From: Novosphingobium huizhouense
GTDB taxonomy: Bacteria; Pseudomonadota; Alphaproteobacteria; Sphingomonadales; Sphingomonadaceae
DNA: 64,000 bases
NCBI RefSeq assembly: GCF_020179475.1
Contig: NZ_JAILXZ010000002.1
Location: 558,001-622,000, forward strand
Direction: 5' to 3'
In this document: one piece after another, positions 8,104 through 16,399 of the stretch
Layout of the letters: the number at the start of each line of letters is the position of its first letter
Position numbering within the stretch: the first letter of the stretch is position 1
The notes under the pieces: generated by a model
The model's input: the letters and a program-made list of their open reading frames with translations, nothing else
Told to the model about the DNA's origin: nothing
Database searches by the model: none
Made by a program: the position numbers and the translations under genes

Positions 8104-9234
8104 TCAGGCCGGCAGGGTCAGGGCTTCGTAACGGCCGAGATGGTGATCGGGGCTACCGAACTGGTTCTCGATCATCGTGGTCCGCTTGAAGTAGTGCCCC
8201 GCCGCCAGCTCCATGGTGATGCCGATGCCGCCATGGGTCTGGACCGCATTCTGGCCGATGAACTTGAGCGAGCGCGCGACCTTGGCCTTGGCCAGGCTGA
8301 CCGCGGCCTTGCGCTCTTCCGCCGGCAGGTCGAGCTTGAGCGTGCCCATCAGGACCATAGATTCGATCTGCTCGGCTTCGACCATCATGTCGGCGAGGCG
8401 GAACTGGAGCGCCTGGAACTTGCCGATCGGCTGGCCGAACTGCTTGCGCTCCTTGGTATAGGCGAGCGTCAGCTCGTGCAGGCGACGACCGGCGCCCTGG
8501 CCTTCGGCGCAGACGGCCATCGTCGCGTCGTCGACCAGCCGTTCGATCAGGTCGAGACCGCCCGCCAGCAAGGCGTCGCCGCCCAGCGCGACGTTCTCGA
8601 AGTAGACCTCGCTCGCCATGAAACCGTCGACGGTCGGATAGTCGCGACGGGTGATGCCCGCTGCCTTGGCGTCGACGAGGAACAGCTCCACCCCGTCGCG
8701 CTCCGCCCCCGAACCGCCGGTCCGCGCGGTGACGAGCAAGTGGGTTGCCCAAGGGGCGGCGTAGACCACCGCCTTGTGACCGTTGAGCACGAAGCCTGCG
8801 CCATCCTTGCGCGCGGTCGTCTCGATCCGGGCAAGGTCGTAGCGCCCGCGCGGCTCGGCATAGGCGAAGGCGATGATCGCATCGCCCGCGATGATCTGCG
8901 GGATCAGCGCCTCGGCCTGCGCGCCGCCGGCGTACTTCAGCGCATTGCCGCCGATCACCGCGGTCTGGAGATAGGGCTCGATCGCGATGACCTTGCCCAG
9001 TTCCTCCATCACGATCATGTTCTCGATGGTTCCCCCGCCCATCCCGCCGTGCTCTTCGGCGAACGGAGCCGAAAGAATGCCGAGGTCGGTCGCGAGCGCC
9101 TTCCAGATTCCGGGATCACGGCCTTCGGGGCGCGTCAGCATCTTCTTGCGCGCCTCGAAGTCGTAAGTATCGGCCAGAAAACGCGCCAGCGTTTCACGCA
9201 GCATGTCCTGCGTTTCGGTAAAGCTCAGGTCCAT
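8104..9234 (-). CDS. Acyl-CoA dehydrogenase, putative non-catalytic partner subunit
   Basis: A 376-residue protein of the acyl-CoA dehydrogenase fold. The N-terminal helical domain carries EEHGGMGGG near residue 60. The middle beta domain is present, and RKQFGQPIGKFQALQ with VQTHGGIGIT sits in the C-terminal domain. I cannot find a catalytic Glu at either usual place: the C-terminal YxGxxE segment is replaced by MIENQFGSPDHH, and the helix G region has no Glu-Arg pair. The adjacent dehydrogenase has that pair, which fits an alpha2beta2 heteromer like the ChsE1-ChsE2 type of steroid and bile-acid catabolism. AGGA upstream of ATG 9234 supports the start. The next gene, thiolase, follows after 5 bp. 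Confidence 0.85.
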   Translation of the reverse strand: MDLSFTETQDMLRETLARFLADTYDFEARKKMLTRPEGRDPGIWKALATDLGILSAPFAEEHGGMGGGTIENMIVMEELGKVIAIEPYLQTAVIGGNALKYAGGAQAEALIPQIIAGDAIIAFAYAEPRGRYDLARIETTARKDGAGFVLNGHKAVVYAAPWATHLLVTARTGGSGAERDGVELFLVDAKAAGITRRDYPTVDGFMASEVYFENVALGGDALLAGGLDLIERLVDDATMAVCAEGQGAGRRLHELTLAYTKERKQFGQPIGKFQALQFRLADMMVEAEQIESMVLMGTLKLDLPAEERKAAVSLAKAKVARSLKFIGQNAVQTHGGIGITMELAAGHYFKRTTMIENQFGSPDHHLGRYEALTLPA

Positions 9235-9277
9235 TCAGTCCTATCCTCTCGTCCGGTCTCTGCTTGTAGCGTTCAGC

Positions 9278-10477
9278 TCAGAGGCCGAGGACCATCTTCG
9301 CGATAATGTTGCGCTGCACTTCGTTCGAACCGCCGTAGATCGTCGTCTTGCGCATGTTGTAGTAGCTCGGCGCCGCACGGTTGGCCCACTCCGGACCGAT
9401 CGGATGCTCGTTGTCGCCCTCGCCGAAGCCGCGGAAATAGGGGGCGCCGTAGTGGCCGGCCGCCTCGAGCACCAGTTCGGTGATGCGCTGCTGAATTTCC
9501 GAGCCCTTGATCTTGAGCACGTTCGCTTCCGCGCCCGAGCCCTTGCCCGATGCTTCGTTGGCGAGCGTGCGCAGCTCGGTGAACTCGAGCGCGGTCAGGT
9601 CCATCTCCAGCTCGGCCACCTTGCGGCGATAGAACGGATTGGCGAGCAGCGGCTTCTCGCCGTCCATCTCGGTCATCGCGATGTCGCGGATCTTTTCGAT
9701 GCCGCGCTTCGAGGCGGCGACGCCGGCGATCCCTGCGCGCTCGTGCGCCAGCAGGAACTTGGCGCAGGTCCAGCCCTTGTTCTCCTCGTAGATGCGGTTC
9801 TCGACCGGCACCTTGACGTCCTCGAGGAACACTTCGTTGACCTCGTGCTCGCCACCCAGCGTGATGATCGGGCGCACCGTGATGCCGGGCGACTTCATGT
9901 CGATCAGCAGGAAGCTGATGCCTTCCTGCTGCTTGGCGTCGGGATTGGTGCGGACGAGGAAGAAGCCCCAGTCGGCATGCTGCGCCATCGTCGTCCAGGT
10001 CTTCTGGCCGTTGACGATGTAGTGCGTGCCATCGTCGGACAGCACCGCGCGGGTGCGCAGCGAGGCAAGGTCCGAACCCGCGCCGGGCTCGGAATAGCCC
10101 TGGCACCACCAGTCCTCGCCCGACAGGATGCGGGGCAGGAAGCGTGCCTTCTGCTCAGGCGTGCCGAAGGTGTAGATCACCGGGCCGACCATGGTGATGC
10201 CGAACGGCATGATGCGGATGCAGTCGGCGCGCGCGGTTTCCTCCGACCAGATGTAGCGCTGCGTCGCGGTCCAGCCCGGGCCGCCGTATTCGACCGGCCA
10301 GGCGGGCGCGATCCAGCCCTTCTTCGCGAGGACGCGGTGCCAGGAGAGGAAGTCCTCCTTGGTGAGGTCGTCGCCCTCGTCCTGCTTGCCGCGCAGTTCG
10401 GCGGGATAGTTCTCGGCGATGAAGGCCCGAACCTCGTCGCGGAACGCGATTTCCTCGGCGCTGAATTCCAGATCCAT
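9278..10477 (-). CDS. Acyl-CoA dehydrogenase, probable catalytic subunit
   Basis: A 399-residue acyl-CoA dehydrogenase that would introduce a 2,3-double bond, passing electrons via FAD to ETF. GYSEPGAGSDLASLRTRA (near 127-144) is the FAD/substrate-binding signature. WTTMAQHADW follows, and YGGSNEVQRNIIAKMVLGL closes the protein. Glu246 in AHERAG sits where isovaleryl-CoA-type enzymes keep the catalytic base; the medium-chain-type position is Gly. ATG 10477 is preceded by AGGAGAG at good spacing, and the frame upstream to 10702 has no homology. It leads the operon with a second dehydrogenase and a thiolase. Confidence 0.9.
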   Translation of the reverse strand: MDLEFSAEEIAFRDEVRAFIAENYPAELRGKQDEGDDLTKEDFLSWHRVLAKKGWIAPAWPVEYGGPGWTATQRYIWSEETARADCIRIMPFGITMVGPVIYTFGTPEQKARFLPRILSGEDWWCQGYSEPGAGSDLASLRTRAVLSDDGTHYIVNGQKTWTTMAQHADWGFFLVRTNPDAKQQEGISFLLIDMKSPGITVRPIITLGGEHEVNEVFLEDVKVPVENRIYEENKGWTCAKFLLAHERAGIAGVAASKRGIEKIRDIAMTEMDGEKPLLANPFYRRKVAELEMDLTALEFTELRTLANEASGKGSGAEANVLKIKGSEIQQRITELVLEAAGHYGAPYFRGFGEGDNEHPIGPEWANRAAPSYYNMRKTTIYGGSNEVQRNIIAKMVLGL

Positions 10478-10710
10478 TGTGGCTCTCCTGCTCGCACCGG
10501 CCTCGCGGGCCGTGACGTTTAATTGCGCATTGAATACCACGAAAATCGGCACAGAAAAGGTGGCGGGGCGCAACTGACCTCGAGGGAATCCGCCTCTCCG
10601 GGGCATTTTCCAGCATTCCCTAACGTCGGCGCCGCGAAACTTTTTCGGGGCAGGCGCGGCCCCGCGGGGCGAGCGCGGATCGGCGCCCCCAAAGGAGGGC
10701 AAACGAAAAC

Positions 10711-10732
10711 GGCCCCGGATCGCTCCGGGGCC
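10711..10732 (-). terminator. Rho-independent terminator of PstS-like gene 1
   Basis: A perfect 9-bp stem (GGCCCCGGA / TCCGGGGCC) with a 4-base loop TCGC. Read on the minus strand it is followed by GTTTTCGTTT. It lies 25 bp beyond the stop of the PstS-like gene at 10757. The hairpin after the paralogue (13191-13218) is nearly the same sequence. Confidence 0.85.
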
Positions 10733-10756
10733 GCTCGCGTCATCGAGGATGGGCGA

Positions 10757-12703
10757 TCAGAGACCCGCGCCCGCGGTGCAGTCCGGGTTCGGCGCAGCCT
10801 CGGGATAGGTGGTCCGGCCGCCGACGGTCTTGGTGCCGTTGGTCGGCAGGTCGGCCTCGGTGAGGACGGGCTTGCCCGCCGCGACACCGGCTTCGGTCGG
10901 AAGGCCGTTCTGGATATAGAGCTTGCGCGCGCCGAGCCCGGTGCCGTCGAGCGCCTTCTGTGCCGAGCGCTTGAGGAAGGTCTCGCGGATCGCGACGCGC
11001 CAGGAGGTCGGCAGCGGGGCAAGGCCCATCTGCGCCTTCAGGCCCTTGTTGGCATTGGTCGTGCCGGTGAACAGGTTCGCCGAGACCGGGTTGCCGGCAG
11101 CGTCGGTCCGGATCCAGCCGAGCGTTGCGTTGAGGAAGGTCACCAGCGCGTTGCGCGTCGCGGGGCTGGCGAAGCAGGTGCCCGAGACGAACTGGGTGGT
11201 GCCGGTGATCGGGTAGCCGACGGTCGGGTTCGCCAGCGAAGTGTCACCCGAATAGAGCGCGTCGTACCAGTCGAGCGGGTTCGAGCGGCTGAACTTGCCC
11301 GCGCCCTTGACGTACTTGCCGCTGGCGTCGGATTCGGGGGGCACGATCTTGGTGCCGAAGGCGGCGGTGGCCCCGACAGCGTTGGGCATGCGGAACACCG
11401 GCTTGAGGGTCGAGGCGGAAAGCCCCTGCTCGAGCGCGGCGGCGTGGAGCGTCTGCCCGGCCGACGGGCGGACGAAGTCGGCGCCGATGTACCCGACCTT
11501 GCCGTTGAGCAGGACGTTGGCATCGCTCGCCGAAGCGCGGTCGGGGCGCAGGTTGATCGCCGAGGCGACCTTGCCCGAACCGTCGGCGACCATGAACTTG
11601 CCGGCGGCTTCCGAGCCCTTGCTGCTGTCGATCACCGAACCGGTGAACACCGCGCCGCTGATCATGTCGGCCGTGCCGGCGAAGCCGGTCCCGCTCGGCT
11701 TGTAGGGCGTGTCGGCGCGGAACGAGGTCAGGTCGACGTTCGAGGCGGTGCTGTAGGGCAGCGCTTCGGAGGCATTGAGGTACTTGTTGGCCTTGCCGGC
11801 GCCCATGATCCCGCCGTTGCAGGCCGCCGACAGGTGGCGGGTGAAGATGTCGGTGGTGCCCGACTTGTCGAGACGACCGACGAGGCGGATGGGAACGCCA
11901 TCGACCTGCCAGCGGACGGGGTCGTCAAACTGGTTGCGCAGCGAGACCGCGGTGGTCTTGCCGCCGACGACCTTGGTGTTGAGCGCTTCGATGCGCGAAT
12001 CGTTCCAGTTGGTGATGTAGCCGTTGAAGATGCCGCAATAGACGCTCTTCGACAGGCGCAGGCCGCCGACGCGCACGCCGCCGACCGAGGTGGGCTGGGC
12101 GATGCTGAAGTTGAGGTTCTGCTTTTCGGCGACCTTGTAGCCGTAGGTGGGGCTGTAGGCGATCGCGACGGGCAGGACGTAGAGCGGGAACTGGATCGCC
12201 GCGCCCGTCTTCTTGGTCGCGGCGTTGCCGTTGTAGGTGGTGAGGTCCGATGACGAGATCGGCGAATCCGACATCACGAAGTGCGGGTTGGCCCAGACGG
12301 TGCCGAACGCCGACGGGAAGATCGCGCCGGTCTGGCCGGTGAAGAAGGCCGAGGCGTTGATGTTGCGCCAGGCGGTCTTGCCGGCGCCCGAACCGGTCGA
12401 GACGTATTCGCCGCCGATGTTGGGCTGGATCGAGCGCACCGCGCAGTCGAACGAGCCGTCGGTGCCGACGTAGACGCCTTCGCTGACGGTGCTGGCCGAA
12501 CCGTCGTTCTTGCCGGTCTTGTTGGTGACGCCGTCGGGGCCGACGCAGTTCAGCTCGCGCGGCAGGATCACGGCGATCGACGAGGCGCCCATCGCGTGCA
12601 GTTCGGCCTGCGGATAGGTCACCTGCGCCTGCGCCGCGGATGCGGACACGAACGAGCCGACCATGGCGGTCGCCGCCAGAAGGTTCATCTTACGAAAGTT
12701 CAT
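10757..12703 (-). CDS. Large secreted PstS-like substrate-binding protein, copy 1
   Basis: A 648-residue precursor with a signal peptide (about 1-25, ending SASAAQAQ). ATG 12703 is preceded by AAGGAG. MGASSIAVILPRELNC near the mature N-terminus, YCGIFNGYITNWND and KSGTTDIFTRHL are the landmarks of the PstS/phosphate-binding fold. At roughly twice the size of a standard PstS, it carries extra loops and paired cysteines. It ends in the motif CTAGAGL, shared with copy 2. No permease or ATPase gene accompanies it, so it is probably a periplasmic, surface or secreted scavenger rather than part of an ABC transporter. The nearby type II secretion operon is a possible export route (inference). Ligand unknown. 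Confidence 0.8.
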   Translation of the reverse strand: MNFRKMNLLAATAMVGSFVSASAAQAQVTYPQAELHAMGASSIAVILPRELNCVGPDGVTNKTGKNDGSASTVSEGVYVGTDGSFDCAVRSIQPNIGGEYVSTGSGAGKTAWRNINASAFFTGQTGAIFPSAFGTVWANPHFVMSDSPISSSDLTTYNGNAATKKTGAAIQFPLYVLPVAIAYSPTYGYKVAEKQNLNFSIAQPTSVGGVRVGGLRLSKSVYCGIFNGYITNWNDSRIEALNTKVVGGKTTAVSLRNQFDDPVRWQVDGVPIRLVGRLDKSGTTDIFTRHLSAACNGGIMGAGKANKYLNASEALPYSTASNVDLTSFRADTPYKPSGTGFAGTADMISGAVFTGSVIDSSKGSEAAGKFMVADGSGKVASAINLRPDRASASDANVLLNGKVGYIGADFVRPSAGQTLHAAALEQGLSASTLKPVFRMPNAVGATAAFGTKIVPPESDASGKYVKGAGKFSRSNPLDWYDALYSGDTSLANPTVGYPITGTTQFVSGTCFASPATRNALVTFLNATLGWIRTDAAGNPVSANLFTGTTNANKGLKAQMGLAPLPTSWRVAIRETFLKRSAQKALDGTGLGARKLYIQNGLPTEAGVAAGKPVLTEADLPTNGTKTVGGRTTYPEAAPNPDCTAGAGL

Positions 12704-13251
12704 CGGACACTCCTTGGAAAGCAAGTCTTCCCCCCGGACGTCCAGGCCCGATTTTCGCGCCGACAAGCAGCACCGAAAGACTCTCGCGGCCCGAGCGGTC
12801 TCCGATTTCCGTCGTTATTGAACGCTTGTGACATTTCAGAGATAGAGTTCGAGAATATTCGGGCGTGATCGTAACATTCTCGCCCGCAGCCCCCGAAACG
12901 GAGCATTTTGATTTTCTATTCAATGACTTGATTGGAGCGAGCGCCCGAACAACGAAAGATCCAATTTGGAGTGTCTTTGGTTATTCGCCGCCCCCGGAAA
13001 AGCCTCGCCGAAACGGCGGGAGCGATCGGTCCTGGTGACCGAACGCACGACCGCCGGAAACGATCCGCGATGCCTGTCGGGGTGCGGCAGCGGCCCTGAC
13101 AGTACCGGCGGGCGGAACCGACCGAGGCCGCGCTTGCGCCGAGAGGAACGCCCGTCAGGACATCGGCAACGCGCGATGCGCGCACGAAAAAACGGCCCCG
13201 GATTGCTCCGGGGCCGTTCATCAGGTCGAACTTCCGAAGAAGTTCGTTGGA
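12704..13251. other. Intergenic region between the two PstS-like genes
   Basis: This 548-bp gap holds the copy 2 terminator (13191-13218) and the copy 1 leader and promoter region. An AT-richer part at about 12835-12970 probably contains the minus-strand promoter. I looked for a Pho box and found only a partial TGTCAC match near 12830. Open frames crossing the region have no homology and no ribosome site. Confidence 0.5.
13191..13218 (-). terminator. Rho-independent terminator of PstS-like gene 2
   Basis: A perfect 12-bp stem (AACGGCCCCGGA / TCCGGGGCCGTT) with loop TTGC. On the minus strand it is followed by a T-run (CGAAAA on the plus strand). It lies 34 bp beyond the stop of the gene at 13252. 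Confidence 0.88.
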
Positions 13252-15327
13252 TCAGAGACCCAGACCGGCGGTGCAGGTCGAGTTCGAGGTACCTTCGGCG
13301 AAGGCCACCGACTTGCCCTTGGTGTCCTTGACCGCGGTCTCGCCGTTCGCCGGCAGGTCCGAAGCAGCAAGCGTGGTCTTGCCCTTGAGCTTGGCCAGAC
13401 CGCCCTTGGTGGGCACGCCGTTCTGGATGTAGAGGTTGAGGTCCGACAGCAGCGAACCGGTCGACGACTTCATCTTCGAACGCTTCAGGAAGGTTTCGGT
13501 GATCGCCACCGTCCAGGCCTTCGGCAGCGGAGCCAGACCGGCCTGCGGACGGATGCCGAGCTTGGCAGCCTTGACGCCCGTGAAGGTTTCGGTCGAGACC
13601 TTGCCGCCCGTCGAGTCAAGCTTGGTCTGACCGAACAGGGTGGTGAGCATGAAGGTCAGCGCGTTGCGGACTTCCGGCTTGGCGAAGCAGGTGCCCGAAA
13701 CGAACTGGGTGGTGCCGGTGATCGGGTAGCCGACAACCGGGTTGGCGAGGGTCGAGTCACCGTCGTACAGAGCGAGGTACCAGTCGAGCGGGTTGGTGCG
13801 CTTGAAGGTGCCCGAAGCGGTGTACTTGCCGCCCTTGTCGGCTTCCGGCGGAAGGATCTTGGTGCCGAAAGCAGCCTGCGCGTCAGCAGCGGTCGGCATG
13901 GCCCACAGCGGCTTCTTCGAAGCGTTGGTGTCGGCAACTTCGAGCGCAGCGGCGTGCATGAACAGACCGGTCGACGGAGCGACGAAGTCGGCGCCGACGT
14001 AGCCAAGGCGGCCGTTCAGCTTGACCGTGCTGTCCGAAGCCGAACCCTTGTCGGGAGCAGCCTTGATGTAGCTCTCGAGGCGGCTCGAACCATCCGCGAC
14101 GGTGAACTTGCCGATGGTTTCGGTACCGATCGTTTCGACCAGAGCCGAACCGCTCCAGTAAGCGCCGCTGATCATGTCGGCGGTGCCCGAGAGGGTGTCG
14201 GTGGTGGTCGGCTTGTACGGCGAGTCCGAACGGACCGAGGTCAGGTCGATGCCCGAAGCGGTCGAGTACGGCAGGGCTTCAGCGGCCTGGGTGTACTTGT
14301 TGGCCTTGCCGGTGGGGAGCACCGACGAGCAAGCGGCAGCCAGGTGGCGCGTGAAGATGTCGGTCGTGCCCGACTTGTCGAGACGGCCGACCAGACGGAT
14401 CGGAACGCCGTCGTTGTTCCAGCGGGTGGTCGAGTCAGCGGCGTCCATCAGCGAAACCGCGGTGGTCTTCTTGTTGACGACCTTGGTGTTCAGCGCGGTG
14501 AACAGCGGATCGTTGAAGTTGGTGACGTAGCCGTTGAAGACGCTGCAGTAGAGCTTCTTCGACATGCGCAGACCGCCAGTGGCGATGCCGTTGAAGGTGA
14601 CCGGCTGGCCGACGTTGAACTTGTACTGGATCGGGTTGCCGCTGGCGTCGAGCACGGGGTTGCCGCTGGCGTCGACCTTCGCACCGTAGACCGGGTTGTA
14701 GATCAGCGCGACGGGCAGCACGTAAAGCGGGAACTGGATCGCGGCGCCGGCCTTCTTGGTGGCCGAAGCGGTGTTGAACGACGAGAGGTTGCCGCTCGAG
14801 ATCGGCGAGTCCGACATCACGAAGTGCGGGTTGCCCCACAGCGTGCCGAACGCGCTCGGGAAGATCTTGCCCGAAGCGCCGGTGAAGAAGGTGCCGGCGT
14901 TGATCGCGGCCCAGGCCGACTTGCCGCCGCCCGAACCGGTCGAAACGTACGCACCGGCGAAGCCCGGCTGGATCGACTTGGCAGCGCAGTCGAAGGCAGC
15001 GTCGCTACCGGCGTAGGCGCCCCACTTGCGGACGGTCACGTTGCCGTTGTTGTCACCGGCCTTGATGTTGGCCTTGGTGATCGCGTTGCCGCTGTTGTCC
15101 TTGAGCTCGACGCCCGACGAGGTCAGGTTGACGAGGTTGCCGCTGGCGTCGGCAACACCGCCGGTGCCGATGCAGTTCATTTCGCGCGGCATGATCGTCG
15201 CGATCGACGACGCACCCATGCCGTGGAGCTCGGCGCTCGGATAGACCACCTGGGCCTGCGCAGCGCCGGCCATCGAACCGAGCAGGCTCGTGGCGAGAAG
15301 CAGCTGCGACTTCTGGAACTTGTTCAT
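13252..15327 (-). CDS. Large secreted PstS-like substrate-binding protein, copy 2
   Basis: A 691-residue precursor clearly paralogous to copy 1. It has a signal peptide ending GAAQAQ, MGASSIATIMPREMNC, YCSVFNGYVTNFND, an identical KSGTTDIFTRHL, and a C-terminal CTAGLGL. AAGGGG precedes ATG 15327. Compared with copy 1 it has inserts. One is a short tandem repeat, VDASGNPVLDASGNPIQYK (about residues 210-228). Another lies near residues 64-95, rich in N, G and D, which may bind metal or extend a loop. Conserved landmarks with divergent inserts suggest an old duplication with functional split. No transporter partners are present. Surface or extracellular ligand capture is an inference. Confidence 0.8.
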   Translation of the reverse strand: MNKFQKSQLLLATSLLGSMAGAAQAQVVYPSAELHGMGASSIATIMPREMNCIGTGGVADASGNLVNLTSSGVELKDNSGNAITKANIKAGDNNGNVTVRKWGAYAGSDAAFDCAAKSIQPGFAGAYVSTGSGGGKSAWAAINAGTFFTGASGKIFPSAFGTLWGNPHFVMSDSPISSGNLSSFNTASATKKAGAAIQFPLYVLPVALIYNPVYGAKVDASGNPVLDASGNPIQYKFNVGQPVTFNGIATGGLRMSKKLYCSVFNGYVTNFNDPLFTALNTKVVNKKTTAVSLMDAADSTTRWNNDGVPIRLVGRLDKSGTTDIFTRHLAAACSSVLPTGKANKYTQAAEALPYSTASGIDLTSVRSDSPYKPTTTDTLSGTADMISGAYWSGSALVETIGTETIGKFTVADGSSRLESYIKAAPDKGSASDSTVKLNGRLGYVGADFVAPSTGLFMHAAALEVADTNASKKPLWAMPTAADAQAAFGTKILPPEADKGGKYTASGTFKRTNPLDWYLALYDGDSTLANPVVGYPITGTTQFVSGTCFAKPEVRNALTFMLTTLFGQTKLDSTGGKVSTETFTGVKAAKLGIRPQAGLAPLPKAWTVAITETFLKRSKMKSSTGSLLSDLNLYIQNGVPTKGGLAKLKGKTTLAASDLPANGETAVKDTKGKSVAFAEGTSNSTCTAGLGL

Positions 15328-15669
15328 TAGATACCCCTTTCAAAACGGCTCTGTTTTTATCCCGCCCCCTGATTTCAAGGACGAGCACACGACGTGGAAT
15401 TGATCCGTTCTTCCGCCCCCGACATGCGGGAACATTGCGGAGATATTTCAGTTACCTGAGCATGGCCGGCAAACCCGGCGCAGACTTTCGGTGAAACCTG
15501 ATTCGTCCCCGCGCCTCCCTCTATTTTTCGGCGATGACACTTTTGTGCGGAATGTTTCGCGCGCAGGCTGCCCGGCAAAGGGATTCCGCCGCTAAACCGT
15601 TGCCGACCGGCAGCCCGGGCTGCGCGGCACGAATTTGCAGAGTCATATAAAAATCGGACCCATGAAAAG
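15328..15669. other. Leader/promoter region of PstS-like gene 2
   Basis: Non-coding as far as I can tell. The first 30 bases hold the AAGGGG ribosome site of copy 2. AT-richer patches near 15345-15356 and 15630-15660 may contain promoter elements. Frames crossing the region on both strands lack ribosome sites and protein-like composition. Confidence 0.45.
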
Positions 15670-15694
15670 CGGGCGGAGCTTGCGGCCCCGCCCG
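15670..15694 (-). terminator. Terminator of the two-partner secretion operon
   Basis: CGGGCGG at 15670-15676 pairs with CCGCCCG at 15688-15694, with an 11-base loop. On the minus strand it is followed by CTTTTCATG. It lies 43 bp past the last gene of the 20-kb minus-strand operon. Confidence 0.6.
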
Positions 15695-15737
15695 TTCCAT
15701 CATGCCGGTGCGCCACCCTTGGCGGGTGAGCGATCGA

Positions 15738-16367
15738 TCAGGGCTTTGCCGGGGCTGCGGGCAGCGTTTCGCGGCGGATATCGAGCGTGGTCAGCCGGGC
15801 ATCGAGCCCCTTGACCACCGCGGCGGTCAGGTCGTTGCCGTAGTTGCCGCCGAGCACCGTGTTGCGATCGAGCAGCAGGCCGCAGCCCCGCTCCTTGTAG
15901 ACGGCGGCGATGATCGGCTGCGCCTGCACCGAAATGGCTTCGACTGCCTTGGCGCGGGTGCGTTCGATCTCTCGCCCACGCAACGAGGCCTTGGCCTGGA
16001 TCGGCGCGAACTTCTCCGACAACGCCTTCTGCTGCGCGGCGCGCTGTTCGGGCGTGAGCTTGGCCGACTGCGCCTGCAGCGCGGCCGCCTCGCTCTCGAG
16101 CGCCTTGCGTTCGCCATCGACCTCCGCCTGCGCTTCGGCGGCGAGCTGCCGGATACGCGCCGTGGCAAAGACGCCGACCTTGCTGTTGGCGATCACCGCT
16201 TCGCGCGCGAGCAGGCAGATCCCCGGCACCAGCGGCCCGCCCAGGCCCTGCTGGGCCGCCGCCGCGGGCGCGGGCGGGGAGGCGACGGCAGTCTGCGCGT
16301 CGGCTGATCCGGCGAGCGCGACCAGCAGGCCGGCCACCAGCGAACTTGCGGTCACCTTACGAAGCAT
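15738..16367 (-). CDS. Skp/OmpH-family periplasmic chaperone-like protein
   Basis: A 209-residue precursor with signal peptide (1-24, SADA/Q). The central region, about 65-150, is charged, Ala/Gln/Glu-rich and predicted to be a long helical hairpin (ALESEAAALQAQSAKLTPEQ). It is flanked by VGVFATARI-like and GLLLDRNTVLGG strands, the layout of Skp/OmpH. Skp holds unfolded outer-membrane proteins in the periplasm. GGAA upstream of ATG 16367 supports the start, 32 bp after the giant adhesin stop. As last gene of the secretion operon it is a natural candidate for a dedicated chaperone of the adhesin, the porin or the TpsB barrel (inference). It has an unusual Pro/Ala linker after the signal. Confidence 0.78.
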   Translation of the reverse strand: MLRKVTASSLVAGLLVALAGSADAQTAVASPPAPAAAAQQGLGGPLVPGICLLAREAVIANSKVGVFATARIRQLAAEAQAEVDGERKALESEAAALQAQSAKLTPEQRAAQQKALSEKFAPIQAKASLRGREIERTRAKAVEAISVQAQPIIAAVYKERGCGLLLDRNTVLGGNYGNDLTAAVVKGLDARLTTLDIRRETLPAAPAKP

Positions 16368-16399
16368 CACCCTATTCCTTCGACAGCAGAAAGGTTGCG

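Noticed and set aside
12810..12910. Possible Pho box upstream of PstS-like copy 1
   Set aside because: Only one half-site resembles TGTCAC; the second repeat at the required spacing is poor, and copy 2 has none.
12690..12923. Short minus-strand frames of 68-77 codons upstream of PstS-like copy 1
   Set aside because: They overlap the leader and start region of the real gene and show no homology.
15375..15716. Minus-strand 113-codon frame in the gap before the PstS-like gene
   Set aside because: No ribosome site, no protein-like composition, and it covers a terminator.
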